Shown here piece after piece: positions 12,025-18,405 of a DNA stretch of 22,534 nt; the first letter of the stretch is position 1; the number at the start of each line of letters is the position of its first letter. The notes below the pieces were generated by a model. It saw only the letters and a program-made list of their open reading frames with translations, was not told the origin of the DNA and searched no databases. Source of the stretch: a virus. The stretch spans positions 1 to 22,534 of the IMG/VR virus record IMGVR_UViG_3300045918_000094; one strand, 5' to 3'. The translations under genes were made by a program, and so were the position numbers.

Positions 12025-12554
12025 TTAGTTTTAAAGAGTTTATCAATGAAGTATTTGATAATCCTTGGGACAAAGAGCATGATGAACATATGACAAATGA
12101 GATGCAACATTTCTTATCGAATCATAAAGAACCGCATGAGAGTTTTAATAATGTTAAAGCTCACAAACTAGAAGGTGATAATGGTCATTTAATTTCATAT
12201 ACTAGAAATGGGGTGTTAGAAGTACATCATTTAGATAAAGATCAAAATTCTGGAGAAATCCAAAATGGAAATAAACCAAATCCTAGATTTTATTCTACTA
12301 TGATAGAACATCTTAAAACTCATGGTTTAGATAAAGGTCGACCTGTTAAAGTAGTTTCAACTAAAGATTCTGTTTTAAGTAAACATTACAAAAACATAAT
12401 TCCAAAAATAACTAAACGGGAAGGATATGAAATAGAACATGGAGAAGATTCTAGTTTAGGTAATAAAGTTGATACCATTACAATTCACCCTAAAGGTTAT
12501 AATAAAAAATTTGACGGATTAAAAGAACAATTAAAGAACATATTTGACATTTAA
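12021..12554 (+). CDS. Candidate internal head protein with a T4-type capsid-targeting sequence
   Basis: 177-aa protein starting at 12021, overlapping the Prs-like stop (ATGA). Its first ten residues, MISFKEFINE, match in length and pattern the T4 internal-protein targeting peptide MKTYQEFIAE. They end in Ile-x-Glu, the cleavage motif of the T4 gp21 prohead protease. By analogy it may be packed into the prohead, trimmed and ejected with the DNA. The rest is hydrophilic, His/Lys/Asn-rich with no membrane segment; the stretch near 90-145 loosely recalls an acetyltransferase layout but I do not claim it. Context between NAD-related genes suggests a host-takeover or anti-defence effector. Confidence 0.7.
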   Translation: MISFKEFINEVFDNPWDKEHDEHMTNEMQHFLSNHKEPHESFNNVKAHKLEGDNGHLISYTRNGVLEVHHLDKDQNSGEIQNGNKPNPRFYSTMIEHLKTHGLDKGRPVKVVSTKDSVLSKHYKNIIPKITKREGYEIEHGEDSSLGNKVDTITIHPKGYNKKFDGLKEQLKNIFDI

Positions 12555-12572
12555 TATATCTTGCTGTATAAT
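12544..12572 (+). promoter_or_regulatory. Sigma70 promoter for the NAMPT-like gene
   Basis: TTGACA (12544-12549), 17-bp spacer, TATAAT (12567-12572). It overlaps the upstream stop. A small hairpin ATGGC/GCCAT (about 12578-12596) lies in the leader. Confidence 0.85.
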
Positions 12573-12629
12573 TAATACATGGCAACAACGCAGCCATTAC
12601 AAATTCATTCATTAATTAAGGAGAGTAAA

Positions 12630-14120
12630 ATGAGTATCGACCAATCGTATTCGTCTGTTTTAACTGCTATAGATTTCTACAAAGCCGGACATCGTCAACA
12701 ATACCCAGAAGGTACAACGGAAGTATATTCTAATTTCACACCTCGTAGTGTTAAGCACTTGAATGTTGAACTTAGTTTGTATGATGGTAAGATTGTATTT
12801 TTCGGACTACAAGCATTTATCAAGTCATTTTTGATTGAGGGATTTAATCAAACATTTTTCAATCGTTCACTTGCTCATGTATTAACGAAATATAAGCGCC
12901 GGATGGATACCTCACTATTCACTGATTTTGATGTAAGTCATATTGAAGCCTTACATAAGCTTGGATATTTGCCTATCAAGATTAAAGCCTTACCTGAAGG
13001 TTCTAAGGTTAAACCGGGTGTACCTGTATTCACTATTGTTAATACTTTACCTGAATTTTTCTGGTTGACTAATTATCTGGAAACTGCTATCAGTGCAGAA
13101 ATTTGGAAGAAGATGGTTAATGCAACAGTTGCATCTCATTATCGTGGTATTTTTGAGAAATATGCAGATTTGACCGGTTCACCAAAAGATTTCATCTGGT
13201 GGCAAGGGCATGACTTCTCAATGCGTGGTATGTCCGGTGTAGCAGATGCCGCAATGAATGGAATGGCGCACTTGACTTCATTCTATGGTACAGATGTAGT
13301 ATGTGCCATTGATTCAATGGAATATTTCTACAATGCAGATACTGATAAAGAAATTATTGGTGGAAGTGTACCGGCAACTGAGCATAGCGTTATGTGTATG
13401 GGTGGAAATTTGGATGAACGTGCAACATATGAACGTCTTATCACTAAAGTATATCCTGCGGGCATCGTAAGTATTGTATCAGATACCTGGGATTTTTGGA
13501 ATGCTATTGATGTTATTGCTCCTTCATTGAAGAAGGAAATCATGGCACGAGATGGCAAAGTTGTATTCCGTCCGGATTCAGGTGACCCAGTTAAAATTAT
13601 TTGTGGTGATCTTGATGCAGTTGAAGGTTCTAATGAATGGCTTGGGGCAGTTCGTATTCTTGATAAACACTTCGGACATACTTTGACAGAAAAAGGTTTC
13701 AAGGTTCTTGATTCCCATGTTGGGTTGATTTATGGTGATAGTATTACTCCAAAACGCGCAAATCAAATCTTGAAGAATTTGATGGAAATGGGATATGCTT
13801 CATGTAATTGTGTATTTGGTATTGGATCTTATACATACAATTACAGTACTCGTGATTCTATTGGTGGTGCAATGAAGTCTACATCTGGTATTGTTAATGG
13901 AGTTCGCCGAGAAATTTTCAAAGATCCTAAGACCGATTCTGGTCTGAAGAAGTCGGCTAAAGGGTTGCTGCGAGTTACGTTGGTTGAAGATGAATATGTT
14001 CTTTTAGATCAACAAACAGAAGAACAAGAAAATTCGGGTGAATTGTTGATTGTATTTGAAGATGGAACATTGTACAATGAAACATCTTGTGCGGAAATTC
14101 GTTCAAGACTCGTTAAGTAG
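12630..14120 (+). CDS. nadV: Nicotinamide phosphoribosyltransferase-like enzyme (NAMPT/NadV family)
   Basis: 496-aa enzyme. The start at 12630 follows AAGGAG by 6 nt; an in-frame ATG at 12579 has no ribosome site. Family landmarks are the N-terminal DFYKAGHRQQYPEG, the active-site histidine in PATEHS (His252; His247 in human NAMPT), FRPDSGDP (Arg314 and Asp316; human Arg311/Asp313), GIGSYTYN and the KDPKTDSGLKKSAKG loop. NAMPT condenses nicotinamide with PRPP to NMN. In NARP1 a homologue (Namat) uses ADPR-pyrophosphate and makes NAD+ directly. It has its own early-type promoter, so it can be expressed independently of the Prs-like gene. A hairpin follows. Confidence 0.93.
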   Translation: MSIDQSYSSVLTAIDFYKAGHRQQYPEGTTEVYSNFTPRSVKHLNVELSLYDGKIVFFGLQAFIKSFLIEGFNQTFFNRSLAHVLTKYKRRMDTSLFTDFDVSHIEALHKLGYLPIKIKALPEGSKVKPGVPVFTIVNTLPEFFWLTNYLETAISAEIWKKMVNATVASHYRGIFEKYADLTGSPKDFIWWQGHDFSMRGMSGVADAAMNGMAHLTSFYGTDVVCAIDSMEYFYNADTDKEIIGGSVPATEHSVMCMGGNLDERATYERLITKVYPAGIVSIVSDTWDFWNAIDVIAPSLKKEIMARDGKVVFRPDSGDPVKIICGDLDAVEGSNEWLGAVRILDKHFGHTLTEKGFKVLDSHVGLIYGDSITPKRANQILKNLMEMGYASCNCVFGIGSYTYNYSTRDSIGGAMKSTSGIVNGVRREIFKDPKTDSGLKKSAKGLLRVTLVEDEYVLLDQQTEEQENSGELLIVFEDGTLYNETSCAEIRSRLVK

Positions 14121-14130
14121 TTGAATAATT

Positions 14131-14154
14131 GGATGGTATTTAATCGTACCATCC
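14131..14154 (+). terminator. Hairpin after the NAMPT-like gene
   Basis: GGATGGTA (14131-14138) and TACCATCC (14147-14154) form a perfect 8-bp stem with an 8-nt loop, 10 nt after the stop. There is no strong T-run (GATGATTTAATT), so termination may be partial. Confidence 0.6.
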
Positions 14155-14182
14155 GATGATTTAATTGATATGGAGATATATT

Positions 14183-14677
14183 ATGCAAGAAATTTATGCA
14201 ACATTTATTAAGAGCAGTGAGTATCAAGATCATCTTCCATTTCCGGTATATAAAGATGTTAGATATGGATTTTTGGGATTAAACGATTTTAGTTCAAAAG
14301 GTAAACGCACAAAGATTGAAAAACTTGATGAACTGTGGAAGTGCGGTAAACGAGAAAACTCAACAGGTCAATTATGTGACGGTTTATGGAATGGTTCAAA
14401 ATATGATTTAGTTCCAGTTGACCAACGATATTTACCTATTACATTTCCAAATGAACCTCAATATGGGTTTAAAATTATAACATATGATACTCGTAGATCA
14501 ACTGGAAATAAGGTATGGATTATCGAAGATCCTAGAGATTTTAGAATTGAAATTTCAACTGACAGATTTAATGAAATACTTCAATCTTGTCAGATAGATC
14601 AAGGTCGTATTATGAATAAAATGTATTATGACTTCGGTAAAGCGGGTGTAGGTAAAGCTATGTTGATGAAAGCTTGA
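14183..14677 (+). CDS. Hypothetical protein (164 aa)
   Basis: The start at 14183 follows TGGAGA by 6 nt; the frame is open back to a TTG at 14165. The product is soluble and basic, with alternating strands in the first half and helices in the second, ending in a Gly/Lys/Met-rich tail. No motif is recognised. The stop overlaps the -35 of the RNA ligase promoter. Confidence 0.72.
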   Translation: MQEIYATFIKSSEYQDHLPFPVYKDVRYGFLGLNDFSSKGKRTKIEKLDELWKCGKRENSTGQLCDGLWNGSKYDLVPVDQRYLPITFPNEPQYGFKIITYDTRRSTGNKVWIIEDPRDFRIEISTDRFNEILQSCQIDQGRIMNKMYYDFGKAGVGKAMLMKA

Positions 14678-14701
14678 CATTTAATTAGAATCATGTATAA
14701 T
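14674..14701 (+). promoter_or_regulatory. Sigma70 promoter for the RNA ligase operon
   Basis: TTGACA (14674-14679), 16-bp spacer, TATAAT (14696-14701). The -35 overlaps the upstream stop. Confidence 0.85.
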
Positions 14702-14735
14702 GATTGTATGTTAAATTTATTATGAAAGGGAGAAT

Positions 14736-15833
14736 ATGAGCAGAATGATAAAGTGGCCAAGTATTGAGCAGTTCAAATCTGTTGTGAAGAATGTACAACA
14801 TAGAGCAATTTTTGTTGGTTTGGATGATATAGGTGATGTGATTGTAGACCGTACTCGTAAAGCACCTAAGCTTAAATTTGAAGGTACTGTAAAACTACAT
14901 GGGACAAATGCTGCTGTGAGTATTTCACCATCTACCGAATTGTGGTGTCAATCGCGTGAGAATATTATCACACCTGAAAAGGATAATGCAGGATTTGCAA
15001 TGTTTGTTCATGGGGTTCAAGATATTTTTCAGAATATTGCAACAGACGTTGTATCGAAGTTGGATGATAGTGAATTCACCTCAGTTAGAGATGTTGCAAT
15101 TTACGGCGAATGGTGTGGTGGTAATATACAAAAAGGTGTTGCTATTTCACAATTACCTAAGATGTTTGTTATATTTGGAATTGCATTAGTTGATGATGAA
15201 GGTATTAAAACGTATATTACTAAAGATGATGTTAAGAAGGTTACCAACAAATATTCTGACATTTATAAAGTATCAGTAGATCAAATAACAAGTAGTGGAC
15301 ATAACGGTATTTACTGCATCTATGATTTCCAGACATTTGAAGTAGAAATTGATTTTGAAAATCCGCATGAAATTCAAAATGAATTGGTTAAACTTACCGA
15401 TTTTGTAGAAGAACAATGTCCAGTTGGATTTGCATTTAATGTAAATGGAATTGGGGAAGGAATTGTCTGGCGCTGCATTGAGGAAGGATATGAAGATTCT
15501 GGTTATTGGTTTAAAGTTAAAGGTGAAAAGCATTCAAACTCTAAAGTTAAGACTACAGCAACGGTTGATGTAGAGCGTATTAACAATATCAAAGAATTGG
15601 CAGAACGTCTTGCTAATAATGGTAGACTTGAACAAATGACTCAATCTGTATTTGATACATTGAATGGCGGTGAAGTTGATATTAAACGTACTGGCGATTT
15701 TATTAAAGCCGTAATGTCAGATGTTGCGAAAGAAGATTTGGATATTGTTGCTGAATCTGGATTTAATATGAAAGAAGTAAGCGGGCCTATTGCAAAAATT
15801 TGCAGGGATTTTATTATGAAAGTGGAGGTTTAA
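14736..15833 (+). CDS. rnlB: RNA ligase 2 (Rnl2 family)
   Basis: 365-aa nucleotidyltransferase with the ligase motifs in order: motif I KLHGTN (53-58, Lys53 the AMP-acceptor), motif III IYGEWCGG (about 125-132), motif IV GIVWRC and motif V YWFKVKGEKH, followed by a helical C-terminal domain. T4 Rnl2 is 334 aa and seals nicks in double-stranded RNA through a lysyl-AMP intermediate; Asn in motif I and Arg/Lys in motif V fit this family. The likely role is repair of RNA broken by host defences, but no anticodon nuclease or kinase is seen here. Start at 14736 behind AAAGGGAG. It heads an operon that runs into gp33 and gp59. Confidence 0.92.
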   Translation: MSRMIKWPSIEQFKSVVKNVQHRAIFVGLDDIGDVIVDRTRKAPKLKFEGTVKLHGTNAAVSISPSTELWCQSRENIITPEKDNAGFAMFVHGVQDIFQNIATDVVSKLDDSEFTSVRDVAIYGEWCGGNIQKGVAISQLPKMFVIFGIALVDDEGIKTYITKDDVKKVTNKYSDIYKVSVDQITSSGHNGIYCIYDFQTFEVEIDFENPHEIQNELVKLTDFVEEQCPVGFAFNVNGIGEGIVWRCIEEGYEDSGYWFKVKGEKHSNSKVKTTATVDVERINNIKELAERLANNGRLEQMTQSVFDTLNGGEVDIKRTGDFIKAVMSDVAKEDLDIVAESGFNMKEVSGPIAKICRDFIMKVEV

Positions 15834-15836
15834 ACT

Positions 15837-16031
15837 ATGGCGAATTATAAGTTCAATGTATATCAATCAATTTATGACCAAGATATTACCGTATATGGTT
15901 TAACCGAAGGTGGTATCGAAAAGACTACAGATGGTGTTAAATTTATTGAAGTGACACCTGACTTTGAACGAGTATCATTTGTTCGTGCTGATAGTCTTAA
16001 AGTAATCGGAACCACAGTTAAACAATACTAA
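15837..16031 (+). CDS. Small hypothetical protein (64 aa)
   Basis: Start at 15837, 3 nt after the ligase stop, with GGAGG inside the ligase end. The product is predicted all-beta and slightly acidic. No family is recognised. It is probably co-transcribed with the ligase. Confidence 0.68.
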   Translation: MANYKFNVYQSIYDQDITVYGLTEGGIEKTTDGVKFIEVTPDFERVSFVRADSLKVIGTTVKQY

Positions 16032-16042
16032 GGAGATAAAAA

Positions 16043-16429
16043 ATGGAAGATAAGAAAGTTGAAGTAAAGCGTTATATTCGTAGTTATAATTTTGATTACT
16101 CCGATACATTTTACGGTGAACCGGGTGAAGTATCAAACTTTGGTGGTGTTACTGTATTATGTGAAATTGATTACACTACAAATACATTGATTGTATATCC
16201 TTCAATTTGTTCTAGTAATGATAACTTTAGCCGTGAAATTGGAACGAATGTTGCTATCATGCACAAGCAAGAAGGTATTGGCTTTACACTTCCATATGAT
16301 AAAGCATATTCAATTGAAACTAATATTTCAACTGCATTTTATTCAGATGATGGTGTAACTTGGTTGTCAGTAGAATCTGAAGCTAAACTTAAACGACCAT
16401 TGCAGGACTTTTTTGATGGACAATATTGA
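16043..16429 (+). CDS. Hypothetical protein (128 aa)
   Basis: Start at 16043 behind AAGGAGA. The product is largely beta-predicted and acidic, with a KRPLQDFFDGQY tail. No family is recognised. It overlaps the gp33-like gene by 14 nt, so it belongs to the same operon. Confidence 0.72.
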   Translation: MEDKKVEVKRYIRSYNFDYSDTFYGEPGEVSNFGGVTVLCEIDYTTNTLIVYPSICSSNDNFSREIGTNVAIMHKQEGIGFTLPYDKAYSIETNISTAFYSDDGVTWLSVESEAKLKRPLQDFFDGQY

Positions 16430-16673
16430 ACAAATAAAAGAAGAATTAGAATCTAAATTCTTGAATTCTGAAAAGTTCTATAGAGCTGTTAATAATTTGG
16501 TATGGCAAGATGATATTGATTACATAGACGCAATCATGATTATATGTGATGAGAAGGATATTGACCCTGAAGATCTTATAAAGCGTAAATTGATTGCTCC
16601 TATCCTTAAATCAAGATTACAAGATGAATGTATTGAAAAGGGTATTCTGAAAAAAGAAGCAACATTGTTCTAA
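16416..16673 (+). CDS. 33: gp33-like late-transcription coactivator
   Basis: 85-aa protein starting at the ATG at 16416 (AGGA 8 nt upstream; a TTG at 16413 is less likely). The core pattern WQDDIDYIDAIMIICDEKDI ... IDPEDLIKRKLI ... CIEKGIL follows the C-terminal part of T4 gp33, and the gene sits directly before gp59 as in T4. T4 gp33 binds RNA polymerase beta-flap and, through a hydrophobic C-terminus (LDFLL), the gp45 sliding clamp, linking late transcription to replication. Here the C-terminus is ATLF, also hydrophobic. T4 gp33 is 112 aa; this one lacks the N-terminal tail. Identification rests on pattern plus synteny. Confidence 0.75.
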   Translation: MDNIEQIKEELESKFLNSEKFYRAVNNLVWQDDIDYIDAIMIICDEKDIDPEDLIKRKLIAPILKSRLQDECIEKGILKKEATLF

Positions 16674-16674
16674 T

Positions 16675-17250
16675 ATGATTTCAGCATATGGTGTCTTTAA
16701 AATATATCATCCGGTTAATTTACATTTTACATCGAATTATGATATTTTTAAATATAACAGTAAAATAAAGAGCATAAATAGAGACATATTTGAAGAGAGA
16801 AATGATAAATTATTATTTGAAATTCTCTCTTCAAAGCTTGATAATGCAGAAGAAACTCTTAAATTTTGCGTGTTTAATTCATTGCGAAATTCTTTATGGT
16901 TATATGATGCATTTGAAATATCAAAGGAATGTTACTTAAACGGTAATAAATTTTATTCAAATTTTAAACGGAATATAAAACAAGATTATGATGTTATTGA
17001 GTCAATCAAGCGGAGTAAACAGATACAATTCTCCGAAATTTCAAACCCAACTAGAAGTGGAAACAAACCGCCTATTGTGCAATTACTTCTTAAAAATAAC
17101 ATTAGCATTGAGTGTTGTTGCCTGCTTAATAGCAAGCTTAACTTCACTGATACATGGGAATCTTGTCTGGATCCTTTAGTACAGGATTACAAAACAAAGA
17201 TTTGCAAATATACTAATTTTGTGTTAAAATTTAATAGAACAAATGGATAA
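16675..17250 (+). CDS. 59: gp59-like helicase loader
   Basis: 191-aa, basic, all-helical protein (T4 gp59: 217 aa). The N-terminal part carries YGVFKIYHPVNLHF then YDIFKYNSKIK and ERNDKLLFEIL, the same order as in T4 gp59. gp59 loads the gp41 helicase onto gp32-coated forked DNA and coordinates recombination-dependent replication. It follows gp33 with 1 nt between and precedes gp32 with one small ORF between. The Shine-Dalgarno is weak, so expression may be coupled to gp33. Identification rests on pattern and synteny. Confidence 0.8.
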   Translation: MISAYGVFKIYHPVNLHFTSNYDIFKYNSKIKSINRDIFEERNDKLLFEILSSKLDNAEETLKFCVFNSLRNSLWLYDAFEISKECYLNGNKFYSNFKRNIKQDYDVIESIKRSKQIQFSEISNPTRSGNKPPIVQLLLKNNISIECCCLLNSKLNFTDTWESCLDPLVQDYKTKICKYTNFVLKFNRTNG

Positions 17251-17401
17251 GAAACGACATTCAGTAAAATACAATGAGCAAGAAGATTTAGGCTCTAATA
17301 AATACAAGAAACAAAGACTTAGTGAAATTGATGAAGAATTAGAGTTTGATTCTGATGAAGATTTAGAATTATACTTAGAAATTCAACGATTCATTAAATG
17401 A
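17243..17401 (+). CDS. Small charged protein between gp59 and gp32 (52 aa)
   Basis: ORF overlapping the gp59-like end by 8 nt. The N-terminal half is basic (KKRH, KYKKQR) and the C-terminal half strongly acidic (ELEFDSDEDLELYLE). It has no counterpart I know in the T4 59-32 interval. The acidic tail resembles the C-terminal tails used by gp32 partners, so a role in the replisome is conceivable but not shown. Confidence 0.55.
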   Translation: MDKKRHSVKYNEQEDLGSNKYKKQRLSEIDEELEFDSDEDLELYLEIQRFIK

Positions 17402-17505
17402 TGAATTTGAGACGCTACATCTCAATATATAATATGATTATGTGATTCCAGTAGAAATAGGCGATTAGTCGAGATGACACAAGCCACAATAATAGGAAAA
17501 TTAAT
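17402..17505 (+). promoter_or_regulatory. gp32 leader with candidate promoter and structured RNA
   Basis: TATAAT at 17428-17433 with TTGAGA at 17407-17412 (15-bp spacing) could be a sigma70 promoter. The same TTGAGA pairs with TCTCAA (17420-17425) as a 6-bp inverted repeat. Further downstream, TGTG near 17440 and CACA/CACAA near 17478-17490, plus GTC/GAC pairs, could make small stems. The ribosome site (TAGGAAAATTAAT) is A-rich and unstructured. T4 gp32 represses its own mRNA by binding a leader pseudoknot and the A-rich region; similar control is plausible here. Confidence 0.45.
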
Positions 17506-18405
17506 ATGTCAAATGCAATGAGTGCTTTAATGGCGGCAGTTTCAAAAGCTAAACAATCTGGTGGTTCTGAACGTGAAGAGGATGTATTTTACTACCCTGA
17601 ACGTGATGCAGCTGGTAACGGTAGCGCAATTCTTAGGTTCTTACCTGCAACCACAAATGCAGAAGCACCTTTCGTAAAAGTGTATTCTCACGGATTTCAA
17701 GGACCAACTAAGAAATGGTTTATTGATAATTGCCCAACAACATTGGGTGATGATTGTCCGGTATGTGCAGCAAATAGCGAATTATATGCTAAAATGTCTA
17801 AAGAAGATGCCCGTAAGCATGGTCTAAACCGTAAGGTTTCTTTTATCGCTCGTGTACTTGTTATCGAAGATAAGAAAACACCAAGCAATGAAGGTAAGGT
17901 ATTTTTGTATAAGTTTGGTCAAAAAATCTTTAACAAGATTGTTGATGCACTTGAACCAACAGACGAAGATGATGTTAAGTTGAATGTATTCGGAGTTGAT
18001 GGTGATACAAATCCTTGGACAAATTTCAAGCTAAAGATTCGTGTTGTTGAAAAGCAAGTGAATTATGATAAGTCAGAATTCGAGAAGGAAGGTGATGATG
18101 TTGACGTTGACTTCAGAGCACAATTCAATGAAGTCAACAATATCATGAAATTCATAGATCCATCTAAGTTCAAAGATGCTGAAGCGCTTCAAAAGCGTTT
18201 AGATTTTGTATTGGGCAACACTACTAGAACTGCAACCAGTTCGCCTAAGAAAGAATCAAACGTGGTTGATGATGAAGATGACGGCGGATTTGAGCAAGTC
18301 AAAGAAAAGAAATCTGAACCTAAACGTACTGAAGTAAAGAAATCGTCCTCTAATGATGACGAGGACGATATTTTGGCTATGATGGCTGCACTAGCAGAAG
18401 ATTAA
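17506..18405 (+). CDS. 32: gp32 single-stranded DNA-binding protein
   Basis: 299 aa, as in T4 (301 aa). An N-terminal basic segment for cooperativity (residues 1-20) is followed by the OB-fold core with the signature AGNGSAILRFLP (36-47). A zinc site is made by His62, Cys76, Cys84 and Cys87 (T4: His64, Cys77, Cys87, Cys90), and EGKVFLYKFGQKIFNKI matches the T4 core. The end is an acidic tail (DDEDDILAMMAALAED) that binds replication partners. It coats ssDNA in replication, recombination and repair. The TAA overlaps the stop of the converging tail gene by 2 nt. Confidence 0.97.
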   Translation: MSNAMSALMAAVSKAKQSGGSEREEDVFYYPERDAAGNGSAILRFLPATTNAEAPFVKVYSHGFQGPTKKWFIDNCPTTLGDDCPVCAANSELYAKMSKEDARKHGLNRKVSFIARVLVIEDKKTPSNEGKVFLYKFGQKIFNKIVDALEPTDEDDVKLNVFGVDGDTNPWTNFKLKIRVVEKQVNYDKSEFEKEGDDVDVDFRAQFNEVNNIMKFIDPSKFKDAEALQKRLDFVLGNTTRTATSSPKKESNVVDDEDDGGFEQVKEKKSEPKRTEVKKSSSNDDEDDILAMMAALAED

